Source: Bacteroidales bacterium
GTDB lineage: Bacteria; Bacteroidota; Bacteroidia; Bacteroidales; Tenuifilaceae
NCBI GenBank assembly: GCA_020636835.1
Contig: JACJXC010000011.1
Span: forward strand, 1-19,655
Length of the DNA: 19,655 nt
Direction of reading: 5' to 3'
The position numbers were made by a program, and so were the translations under genes. Shown here piece by piece: positions 1-6,807 of the stretch (its first letter is position 1; the number at the start of each line of letters is the position of its first letter). The notes under the pieces are model-generated. The model saw nothing but the letters and a program-made list of their open reading frames with translations. It ran no database searches and was not told the origin of the DNA.

Positions 1-20
1 TATTTTTAACTCTCAATGAG

Positions 21-50
21 TTTCTATAAACATTTGATGCCGCTGGCATC
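21..50 (+). repeat. REP-like hairpin unit, left half of an inverted pair
   Basis: TTTCTATAAACATTT is followed by the hairpin GATGCC-GCT-GGCATC (36-50). A matching unit in inverted orientation lies at 1521-1549 on the other side of the IS. Without the IS the two would be about 85 bases apart, like a paired REP (BIME) unit. Confidence 0.5.
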
Positions 51-58
51 ATTTAATA

Positions 59-67
59 TTAGCAAAA
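59..67 (+). repeat. Target-site duplication, left copy
   Basis: TTAGCAAAA lies directly before the left IS terminus and is repeated exactly after the right terminus. It could be 10 bp (TTAGCAAAAC) if the terminal C belongs to the target. Confidence 0.85.
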
Positions 68-90
68 CACTATTGTCCGGGATAAAATTT
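68..90 (+). repeat. IS left terminal inverted repeat
   Basis: Begins CACTATTGTCCGG. It pairs with the right end with a few mismatches and a one-base offset after TCCG. Confidence 0.85.
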
Positions 91-92
91 AA

Positions 93-124
93 AGAGCCAG
101 AAGGCGTTTGGCCTTCTAGGCTCT
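93..124 (+). terminator. Long hairpin just inside the IS left end
   Basis: AGAGCC-AGAAGGC pairs with GCCTTCT-a-GGCTCT around a 5-base GTTTG loop, giving a nearly perfect stem of about 13 bp between the left terminus and the transposase start at 163. No strong T tract follows. A plausible role, known from other IS elements, is to stop or sequester read-through transcripts from outside so that transposase is not over-produced. The structure is seen directly; the function is inferred. Confidence 0.55.
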
Positions 125-162
125 AATGTGTAGTTTTGTTTTACCACAAACACTTAACTACA

Positions 163-1362
163 ATGGATAAAAGTACACACTTTTTTGGACAGTCGGTTTT
201 CGGACAGCTGATTTCTTTAATCGGCCATAAAATTATCGCGGAATCGAGCTACGAGTGCCACTCCGACCGTTACGTAAAACGCTTTACCACCAAGGACCAC
301 CTGATCAGCATGCTGTTCTGCTCATTCGCCAAATGCACCTCATTGCGCGAAGTATCGGGGGCCATGCTCGGCCTGTCGGGCAAGACAAAGCACTTCCAGC
401 TGCAGCATATCCCCAGGCGGAGCACCCTGTCCGACGCCAATAAACGGCGCGACGCATCGGTTTTCGGCAGCGTTTACAACAAGCTGCTCCGAAAATACGG
501 CCACCATTTATCGGACAGCCGAATAAAGGATGTTATAAACAGGCAGGTGGAGGTATTTGACAGCACCACCATCAGCCTTTTCAAGGATATTCTGAAGTGT
601 GTTGGCCGAAATCTCGAAAGTGGGCGCAAGAAAGGCGGGATAAAAGTACATACCGTCATAAACGTCGATGAAACGGTACCCCGGATGGTATGGTTTACCG
701 AGGCGGCTAAAAACGACCACGTTCTGCTCGAAAAGCTGAAGCTGGACCCCAACACCATTTACGTTTTTGACAAGGGGTATAACGATTACAGGGCTTTCAA
801 GCGGTTTGGGGAGGCCCAAACAGGCTTTGTGACCCGGATAAAGGACAACGCCGTTTACCGAACCGTGGAAACAAATCCTATTGGCGAAGAAATTCACTCC
901 GGCGTGCTTGAAGACCAAATCATTGAGGTCACCGTCAAGGACGGCCCGGAGAAGAGCCAGCTCGGGTTGCGCAAAATCAGGTTTTACGACCGTGCCCTCA
1001 AGCGCGAGTTCGAGTTTTTGACCAATTTGTTCGAGATGAGACCCGATTTGGTGGCCGCCATCTACAAGCTGCGATGGCAAATAGAGCTGCTGTTCAAACA
1101 GCTCAAGCAGAACTTCCCGCTGAAATACTTTCTTGGCGACAACGAGAACGCGATCAAGATACAGATTTATTGCGCCCTCATTGCCAACCTGTTGATGACT
1201 GTTGTACAAAAAAGCGTAAAGAAAGCGTGGGCGTTCTCCAATCTGGTCAGCTTTTGCAAAATCCATTTGTTCAACTATATCCATTTAATACGGTTTTTAG
1301 AAAAACCCGACAGGGACTGGCTCAAAGAAGAGCGCCTGCAAGTGCAATATAGCTTGTTTTGA
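163..1362 (+). CDS. IS4-family DDE transposase, full length (399 aa)
   Basis: This protein catalyses cut-and-paste movement of its element by binding the terminal repeats and cutting with a DDE/RNase H-fold active site. The N-terminal ~80 residues look like the DUF4372-type DNA-binding region found in Bacteroidota IS4 transposases. The catalytic aspartates are visible as D133 (VFDSTT) and D203 (VFDKGY), and the family YREK signature is perfect: Y301, R304, E308, K315 in YKLRWQIELLFKQLK with 2, 3 and 6 residue spacings. I chose the ATG at 163; an in-frame TTG at 136 would add only nine residues with no recognisable signal. The gene has no internal breaks. Its base composition, somewhat richer in G and C than the genes that follow, fits an acquired element. 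Confidence 0.95.
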   Translation: MDKSTHFFGQSVFGQLISLIGHKIIAESSYECHSDRYVKRFTTKDHLISMLFCSFAKCTSLREVSGAMLGLSGKTKHFQLQHIPRRSTLSDANKRRDASVFGSVYNKLLRKYGHHLSDSRIKDVINRQVEVFDSTTISLFKDILKCVGRNLESGRKKGGIKVHTVINVDETVPRMVWFTEAAKNDHVLLEKLKLDPNTIYVFDKGYNDYRAFKRFGEAQTGFVTRIKDNAVYRTVETNPIGEEIHSGVLEDQIIEVTVKDGPEKSQLGLRKIRFYDRALKREFEFLTNLFEMRPDLVAAIYKLRWQIELLFKQLKQNFPLKYFLGDNENAIKIQIYCALIANLLMTVVQKSVKKAWAFSNLVSFCKIHLFNYIHLIRFLEKPDRDWLKEERLQVQYSLF

Positions 1363-1446
1363 AGGGGGCTTACTTTCTAAAGATAGCAATAATGAACATG
1401 TAACTATTTGTATATCAAGCGAACTTTTTAAATCAAATCGCTTTTT

Positions 1447-1468
1447 GAAGTTTTATCGGACAACAGTG
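1447..1468 (-). repeat. IS right terminal inverted repeat
   Basis: Read on the minus strand it begins CACTGTTGTCCGATAAAAC, mirroring the left end. Confidence 0.85.
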
Positions 1469-1477
1469 TTAGCAAAA
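1469..1477 (+). repeat. Target-site duplication, right copy
   Basis: TTAGCAAAA directly follows the right IS terminus and matches the copy before the left terminus. Confidence 0.85.
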
Positions 1478-1520
1478 CGCCTAATTCAATTGTAGTATTT
1501 AATGATGCCAGTAAGTTTGA

Positions 1521-1549
1521 GGTGCAGAGCACCGGAATATATAGAGAAA
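1521..1549 (-). repeat. REP-like hairpin unit, right half of an inverted pair
   Basis: The hairpin GGTGC-AGA-GCACC (1521-1533) is followed by GGAATATATAGAGAAA. Read on the minus strand this is TTTCTCTATATATTCC then the hairpin, the same arrangement as the unit at 21-50. In addition CTGGCATCATTTAATA (43-58) and TATTTAATGATGCCAG (1496-1511) are near-perfect inverted copies that also flank the IS. Confidence 0.5.
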
Positions 1550-1579
1550 GAAATAATTTGTATCGAAGAGATATTTTTT

Positions 1580-1594
1580 CACGGTATATCGTAA
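1580..1594 (+). promoter_or_regulatory. Direct repeat 1, putative operator upstream of the AAA ATPase gene
   Basis: CACGGTATATCGTAA is identical to the copy at 1620-1634, exactly 40 bp downstream. Its core ACGGTATATCGT is an imperfect palindrome, as expected of a dimeric regulator site. The two copies bracket the candidate -7 box at 1603-1610. The regulator is unknown. Confidence 0.5.
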
Positions 1595-1602
1595 AAAAGC
1601 GT

Positions 1603-1610
1603 TATATTTG
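1603..1610 (+). promoter_or_regulatory. Candidate -7 promoter box for the AAA ATPase gene
   Basis: TATATTTG matches the Bacteroidota consensus TAnnTTTG and would start transcription about 20 bases before the ATG at 1639. No clear -33 TTTG is seen at the right distance. Confidence 0.45.
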
Positions 1611-1619
1611 TATAGTTTA

Positions 1620-1634
1620 CACGGTATATCGTAA
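1620..1634 (+). promoter_or_regulatory. Direct repeat 2, putative operator in the 5' leader
   Basis: This is an exact second copy of CACGGTATATCGTAA, lying between the candidate -7 box and the start codon at 1639. A protein bound here could block transcription or initiation. Confidence 0.5.
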
Positions 1635-1638
1635 TAAA

Positions 1639-2823
1639 ATGATAAAGCGCGAACAGTTTATTAAGCACATACGTCCATTCTATGAAATAACCGACTTGGT
1701 AAAGGTTATCATCGGAATTCGTAGATCTGGAAAATCTGTTATGCTTTCGCAGATAGCACAAGAAATCAGATCGATGGGTGCATCAGAAGATCAGATTATT
1801 TCAATAAATTTTGAGCTGTACGAGTATTCCCATTTGAAAGAGCCTCAAGGACTCCATGATTATTTGATTTCAAAAATAAGTAGCGGGAAGAAGTATTATG
1901 TTTTTTTTGATGAAATTCAACTGGTTGATGAGTTTGAACTTGTTGTAAACTCAATTAGAGCGAGAGGAAATGTAAGCATTTTTATAACGGGTAGTAATGC
2001 ACACTTACTTTCTGGAGAATTGGCCACACATCTTTCGGGGAGATATGTTAAATTTTTAATTACTCCCTTTACATTCAATGAGTTCCTACAATTACCCGGG
2101 CACGATGATGTAAAAAAAGCATTTTCCGAATATATGAAGTGGGGTGGAATGCCAGGGCGATTTGCTTTTAAAACAGAGCTTGAAACCCAAAAGTACCTTC
2201 AGGATGTTTTTGATTCAGTAATATTACGTGATATTGTTCAGCGATCGGGACTGAGGGATTTGAATCTGCTAGATAATATTATTCAATATTTAATTGAAAA
2301 TACAGGGCAGATTTTTTCTGCGAATACCATTTCAAAATATCTGAAATCACAGAGCAGAAGCATATCCGCTGATGCCCTATACAGTTATATCGATCATATT
2401 CTAAGCTCTTTGCTATTTAAAAAAGTTAATAGATACGACATAAAGGGCAAAAATGTTTTTGCAACGCTTGAAAAATACTATATAGCCGATTTGGGTTTGT
2501 TGCAGTTAAAACGAGGATTTATTAACGAAAATTTAGGTGCAAGACTCGAAACCATTGTTGCAAACGAACTAATAGCGAAAGGGTATAGAATAAATGTAGG
2601 AATCAAGCGTAATGCCGAAATAGATTTTATTGCCGAAAAAGCAGGAGAGGTAGAGTATATTCAAGTGGCATATTCAATAGATTCAGATAAAACATTGGAG
2701 CGCGAGATTTCTGCTTTTGAAGGAATACCTGAAAAGAAGATACTTATCACTGCCGATGATTACGATTATAGCGGAAATGGCATTAAGTCTGTTAATATTA
2801 TAAATTGGTTAACAAATACTTAG
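1639..2823 (+). CDS. AAA-family ATPase with DUF4143 C-terminal domain (394 aa)
   Basis: This is a P-loop ATPase of the AAA_14/DUF4143 family, common in mobile regions of Bacteroidota and archaea; its cellular role is unknown. Visible motifs are Walker A GIRRSGKS (26-33), Walker B FFDEIQ (89-94), and a sensor-like TGSNAHLLS followed by LSGR (117-135). The C-terminal ~190 residues resemble DUF4143, and NAEIDFIAEK followed by EYIQVAYS resembles the nuclease-like fold that ends many family members, though I cannot confirm catalytic residues. I chose the ATG at 1639 because it lies just after the candidate promoter and starts MIKREQF, typical of the family. A GTG at 1522 would run through a repeat and the promoter. 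The gene stands alone between the IS/REP region and the sigma operon. Confidence 0.85.
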   Translation: MIKREQFIKHIRPFYEITDLVKVIIGIRRSGKSVMLSQIAQEIRSMGASEDQIISINFELYEYSHLKEPQGLHDYLISKISSGKKYYVFFDEIQLVDEFELVVNSIRARGNVSIFITGSNAHLLSGELATHLSGRYVKFLITPFTFNEFLQLPGHDDVKKAFSEYMKWGGMPGRFAFKTELETQKYLQDVFDSVILRDIVQRSGLRDLNLLDNIIQYLIENTGQIFSANTISKYLKSQSRSISADALYSYIDHILSSLLFKKVNRYDIKGKNVFATLEKYYIADLGLLQLKRGFINENLGARLETIVANELIAKGYRINVGIKRNAEIDFIAEKAGEVEYIQVAYSIDSDKTLEREISAFEGIPEKKILITADDYDYSGNGIKSVNIINWLTNT

Positions 2824-2839
2824 ATAATAGGTACATTCT

Positions 2840-2850
2840 TTACGATATAC
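2840..2850 (-). promoter_or_regulatory. Inverted partial copy of the ATPase operator repeat
   Basis: TTACGATATAC here is the reverse complement of GTATATCGTAA, the core of the two repeats upstream of the ATPase gene. It lies 16 bases after that gene's stop codon, so the sites flank the gene. It may be chance in AT-rich sequence. Confidence 0.3.
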
Positions 2851-2974
2851 AAAATTTTCGATAAAAACTGACATACGACCTAGTGGTATCTTAACATAAA
2901 GTTGTCATTAATTAAACACAATAAATCGGCAGCATTATGTTATTATTTATCTTTACTTCCCAAATAAGGCCACG

Positions 2975-3550
2975 TTGGAGCTTTTGGATAAAAATATTGT
3001 GGATGCATTGCGCCAAGGCGATGAGCAGGTTTTTGAGACAATTTTCAGAACCTACTACGAGCGTCTTTGCAATTACGCCAACACAATACTGAACGATATG
3101 GATGAGGCCGAGGAGATGGTGCAGAGCGCATTCCTTACTGTTTGGGAGAAGCACGATACGCTGGAGATTCACACTTCGGTTAAATCGTACTTATACCGAG
3201 CAGTTCATAACAGCTGCTTGAACAGGGTTAAGCACTATAAAGTCCGAAAAACATACGGCGATGCTGTTAAAAACCAATCGGAATTATTGCATGATGATGC
3301 ATCGCAGGATTTGGTTGGAAGAGAGCTCGACGGCATTGTGGCCAATGCCATCGATTCCCTACCCGACCAGTGCAAGTTGGTGTTTAAGCTGAGTAGATTC
3401 GAAAATTTGACTTACGCAGAAATTGCAGAGCAGTTGGGAATCTCCGTAAAAACAGTGGAGAACCATATGGTAAAAGCACTGAAAGTGCTGCGCGAAAAAT
3501 TGAAGGACTATTTACCTGTTTTAATTTGGTTACTTTTTATGAAAAACTAG
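2975..3550 (+). CDS. ECF-type RNA polymerase sigma factor (191 aa)
   Basis: This extracytoplasmic-function sigma factor directs RNA polymerase to a small regulon when released by its anti-sigma factor. It resembles the 'Bacteroides expansion' group. Region 2 covers about residues 21-90 and region 4 about 129-178, with the helix-turn-helix LTYAEIAEQLGISVKTVENH at 145-164. The protein ends in the hydrophobic tail YLPVLIWLLF, common in this group. The most likely start is TTG at 2975 (MELLDKNIVDALRQGDE), since no upstream in-frame ATG exists and the next candidates would cut into region 2. It is followed four bases later by the FecR gene, a standard cytoplasmic sigma/anti-sigma pair. A weak -7-like TATCTTTA lies at 2948-2955. 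Confidence 0.93.
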   Translation: MELLDKNIVDALRQGDEQVFETIFRTYYERLCNYANTILNDMDEAEEMVQSAFLTVWEKHDTLEIHTSVKSYLYRAVHNSCLNRVKHYKVRKTYGDAVKNQSELLHDDASQDLVGRELDGIVANAIDSLPDQCKLVFKLSRFENLTYAEIAEQLGISVKTVENHMVKALKVLREKLKDYLPVLIWLLFMKN

Positions 3551-3554
3551 AATA

Positions 3555-4580
3555 TTGGTAGAAGATAACAAACATATCGACCTGATAATTGCGCGGTACA
3601 TTGCTGGTGAAGCAACCGAGCAGGAGATTACTTTGCTTAACCAATGGCTCAGCGAGTCGGAGGTAAACCGCAAGTACTTTGGTGATATACAGTTTGTTTA
3701 CCAAAAAGCTGTTACATCGCACACAGTTAATAAGGTTGATGTTGATAAGGCTTGGGGCAGGGTTCATCAGCAGATGAAAAAGAAAACAGTTCAACCAGAA
3801 CCAACAGCGAAAACAGTTACTTTCCATATACCAGTTTGGCTTAGAGTTGCTGCTGTGCTGGTTATTGTGTCGGGGATTTCGTTTGGGCTTTACAGGTTCT
3901 ACACCTCTACCCTACTCTACCCTACCGAAATGGTTGCGGCAGCAAGCAAGGATAGCGTAGTTACAAAAAGTTTGACTGACAGTTCAACTGTTGCGCTGAA
4001 CAAGAACAGCAAAGTAACCTACGCCAAGAATTATGGGAAAAAGGAGCGCCGGTTGAAGCTTGAAGGCGAAGCCTTCTTCGATGTAAAACATATCGATGAT
4101 AAACCGTTTATTGTAGAGGCCGAGGGAACACTAATTGAGGATATTGGAACATCGTTCAATATTAAAGCGGTTGATACCGATACCATTGTTGAGGTGTTTG
4201 TAAAATCGGGCGAGGTAATATTCTTTACAAAGGATAATAAGGGAATAAGCCTTACTGCGGGCGAAATGGGAATTTACAATAAGAATACTCGAACATTTAC
4301 AAGGATTGCATCGCCCGATGTTAATGCAACGGCTTATGTAAACAAGGTTTTCCTTTTCCAGAACGTTCGCCTTGCCGATGTGGTTCAGCAGCTAAATATG
4401 GTTTATGGTACCAACATTCGTTTTGGTAACGAGCAACTAAAGGATTGCACAATATCAGTTAAGTTCGAGAATGAGGATATAGCGTTGATTCTAAGTATTA
4501 TTAGCGAAACGCTCGAATTAACTGTTACAAAGGATACAGATGGATATATAATTAACGGAGATGCCTGTAAAAAGGAGTAA
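3555..4580 (+). CDS. FecR-family anti-sigma factor (341 aa)
   Basis: This single-pass inner-membrane protein should hold the preceding sigma factor in the cytoplasm and receive a signal from an outer-membrane partner in the periplasm. The N-terminal ~50 residues (IIARYIAGEATEQEITLLNQ) are the sigma-binding part, one membrane span lies at about 94-113 (VWLRVAAVLVIVSGISFGLY), the FecR domain covers about 124-225, and the C-terminal DUF4974-type domain about 265-335. The likely start is TTG at 3555, giving the usual family length; the upstream sigma gene also appears to use TTG. The next gene starts five bases after the stop, so the three genes form one operon. A short imperfect duplication of CTCTACCCTA (about 3904-3923) lies in the linker after the membrane span. 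Confidence 0.93.
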   Translation: MVEDNKHIDLIIARYIAGEATEQEITLLNQWLSESEVNRKYFGDIQFVYQKAVTSHTVNKVDVDKAWGRVHQQMKKKTVQPEPTAKTVTFHIPVWLRVAAVLVIVSGISFGLYRFYTSTLLYPTEMVAAASKDSVVTKSLTDSSTVALNKNSKVTYAKNYGKKERRLKLEGEAFFDVKHIDDKPFIVEAEGTLIEDIGTSFNIKAVDTDTIVEVFVKSGEVIFFTKDNKGISLTAGEMGIYNKNTRTFTRIASPDVNATAYVNKVFLFQNVRLADVVQQLNMVYGTNIRFGNEQLKDCTISVKFENEDIALILSIISETLELTVTKDTDGYIINGDACKKE

Positions 4581-4585
4581 GCAGA

Positions 4586-6420
4586 ATGAAGAAGATACTT
4601 TTACTATTCCTGATATCAACCCTAACTATCAACCTAAAATCGCAGAATAGTTCAGTACCACCGCTTGAGCGCGAGGTAACACTATCCATATCGAACGAAT
4701 CTGTTCCCTTTGTTCTTAATGCAATTTCGCAACAAACAGCCGTGGTGTTTTCCTACAGCCCAAACGTTATAAGCGCAACAAATAAAATTAGTATTGATGT
4801 AAAGGCAAAATCGGTTAGGCATACGCTCAACACAATTTTTACTGGTACAGTAAAGTATAAGGTGAAGGGAAAATACATTATTCTTCAGAAAGAATGAGAC
4901 ACTTGGCAAAGGAGGATGTGGTTGTTGAGGGATACCTGTACGATTCCCAAACTGGCGATAAACTAACTAACGCCACTGTTTACAACAAGGAGCAAAAGGT
5001 ATCGACCATAACCGATGAGTATGGCTACTTTAAGTTTCGAAGTTCCTACCGATGCCGCTAATCCCGAGTTAAAAGTCAGCAAGGAGGGCTATGCCGATAC
5101 ACTGTTATCGCCCTATTTCGGGCAATCTGAATTATATTAACGTTGAATTATCCACTAAGCAGAAGATTGAGGAAACACAACTTTGCTGATTGAACCAACT
5201 GTAGAAAAGGAAAAGAATCGAATTAGAATGCCGGAATGGTTAATCCCTAATCGGTTATTAATCAACACCAAAAAACATTTCCGATACGCTATTCAGTAAG
5301 TTTCAATTTTCGCTTATTCCTTTTTAGTGAGTACCAACAAGTTGTTATCAGGTAAAACCGTGAACGATTATTCGTTGAATATGACAATTGGCTACGTGCA
5401 GGGTGTGCGCAAGGTTGAGTTAAGGTGGTATTGCCAATATTGTTAGGGAGGATGCTGGATATTGTCAACTAGCGGGCGTTGCTAACGTTGTTGGTGGATT
5501 ATCCTATGGGTTTCAGGGTGCTGGAACATTCAATGCCGTTAGGCAGATGAGCGGAATACAGGCGGCTGGTGTTATAAATTTTGTTCTTAACGATGCGGAT
5601 TATGTTCAAATTGTTGAGGAACAGGAAACTTTGTGGGCGGAAAAGTTTACAGGTGTGCAAGTTGCGGGTATTTTCAATATCGGTAGCGAAAATGAGCGGA
5701 GTTCAGGTTGCAGGAGTTACCAATCTTACTGGCGAAGCCGAAGGTGTTCAGATTGCTGGTGTACTAAATCATGCAAAAAAAATTGTAGGAACGCAGGTTG
5801 CTGGTGTTATAAACAATACCGATAGCTTGGATGGTGTTCAGGTTACCAGTATTTTTAACCGTGCAGCATACTTTAATGGATATCAAATTGCAGTAATAAA
5901 CTATGCCGACTCGTGCGATGGTATTCCCTTTGGCCTTTTCAACTTTGTGAGGAAGGGGTATCACAAAATTGAACTATCGGCCGATGAAGGTTTCTACTCA
6001 AACCTAGCATTCCGAAGTGGTGTAAAGAAATTCCACTCAATAGTATCGGTTGGAATTAGACCTGAGAATTTGGATAACCCAGTTTGGATGTTTGGATACG
6101 GCTTGGGAACAACCCTCGGAAAATCGGACAAATACTTATTCGACATAGATTTAACGGCACATCAAGTAATGAAGGGTAGTTACTTTGCATCGAGGAACTC
6201 GCTCTATAAGCTTACGCTAGGTTTAGACAGAAAAATATCACCCAAAACCTCAATTACCTTTGGATTAACCTACAATATCTACGTAACAGATACTAATTCC
6301 AAGTATTACAGCGATGCTTTTTCCTCGTTAGTCCCTTACTCCTTTACAAACAGCACAAGCGGTAACGGAAATAATTTGAAGACTTGGGTTGGCGGAAAGG
6401 TTGGGATAAGGTTCTTGTAG
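4586..6420 (+). pseudogene. Broken gene for an STN / carboxypeptidase-regulatory / surface-repeat (LA_2272-like) protein
   Basis: The intact first part (4586-4897) has a signal peptide (MKKILLLFLISTLTINLKSQ) and an STN domain, the module that contacts FecR in FecA-type signalling. Reading on with frame changes gives a carboxypeptidase-regulatory-like domain (EGYLYDSQTGDKLTNATVYN, then TDEYGYFKF), a linker, at least five 15-residue repeats of type GVQVAGVxN, and about 170 residues ending VGIRFL that look like outer-membrane strands. Frame breaks fall near 4894, 5038, 5114, 5178, 5272, 5323, 5422 and 5690; most are single-base, several in A or T runs. Once corrected I find no stop substitution. 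Neighbouring genes are unbroken. It is either a young pseudogene or a badly sequenced patch. The STN part could still be made, and an ATG at 4894 overlaps its stop as ATGA. Confidence 0.85.
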
Positions 6421-6807
6421 TTGATAGTTGTTTGTTGATAGATAGCATCTTCCATACGTGTTCGCCCTTTAGATTTCTCGCTAACGCTCGAAACCGAGTT
6501 TACGAGCTCGCCGTAGGCAATGACAAATACACAAATGTTCTTGTCACCCCAAACGAAGAGAGGGATCTATTCTCAGAAAAATTCTTAAAAAAATCTCCCT
6601 TTAAATAATAGAGGAACAGGGTGTTTTAGATAAAGTCTCTTTAACAGGCTTGCTGGTGCAATGGTTGTTGACTATCTGTATAATAATGATAATCAAACAA
6701 ATTAATATTACGTTAGCATTATTGACAAAAATTAGCTATTATTACACTAACGGCTTTAGTTGAAGTTGATCTTAAGTTTTCTTACACAAATAAGGGAGAC
6801 AAGTACA
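6421..6807. other. Intergenic region with degenerate inverted repeats
   Basis: No gene is seen. AGATTTCTCGCTAACGCTCG (6470-6489) and TTGTCACCCCAAACGAAGAG (from 6540, continuing AGGGATCT) resemble two versions, in opposite orientation, of a degenerate intergenic repeat common in Bacteroidota genomes (TGTCATTTCGAGCGnAGCGAGAAATCT and TGTCACCCnnAACGAAGnnAGGGATCT). I recognise this pattern from general knowledge rather than a search. Further on CGTTAG (6711-6716) and CTAACG (6747-6752) form a loose inverted pair before the histidine kinase gene. A purine-rich AAGGGAGA (6792-6799) sits at ribosome-binding distance from the ATG at 6808. Confidence 0.45.

Larger units (their letters stand above)
68..1468 (+). 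mobile_element. Complete IS4-family insertion sequence (about 1.4 kb)
   Basis: The element carries one full-length DDE transposase gene between imperfect terminal inverted repeats. The left end begins CACTATTGTCCGG and the right end, read inward on the minus strand, begins CACTGTTGTCCGA; both continue into an A-rich GATAAAA-type stretch. The 9 bases TTAGCAAAA occur immediately outside both ends (59-67 and 1469-1477), the expected target-site duplication. Ends, duplication and open reading frame are all intact, so the copy looks recent and possibly mobile. The boundary is uncertain by one base because the base after each duplication copy is also C. The subgroup within IS4 was not determined. 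Confidence 0.92.

Noticed and set aside
508..1284. Long minus-strand open frame (258 codons) opposite the transposase
   Set aside because: It lies wholly within the transposase gene, which has full catalytic motifs; the antisense frame shows no domain and is a by-product of the gene's codon use.
1522..1638. Extended N-terminus for the AAA ATPase from a GTG at 1522
   Set aside because: The extra 39 codons run through a REP-like hairpin, two operator-like repeats and the candidate promoter; the protein family starts near the ATG at 1639.
3902..3925. Tandem CTCTACCCTA repeat as a phase-variation tract in the FecR gene
   Set aside because: Only about two copies occur in frame in a linker region; too few to suggest slippage control.
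4894..5061. Separate small gene starting at the ATG that overlaps the STN stop (ATGA)
   Set aside because: Its product is just the next piece of the broken surface protein and is itself cut by another frame break; ATGA overlap is probably accidental.
5764..5964. Minus-strand open frame opposite the surface-repeat region
   Set aside because: It mirrors the repeat-coding strand and has no independent support.
6384..6608. 74-codon plus-strand frame across the end of the surface gene and the intergenic repeats
   Set aside because: It begins inside the preceding gene in another frame and crosses degenerate repeats; composition is not protein-like.
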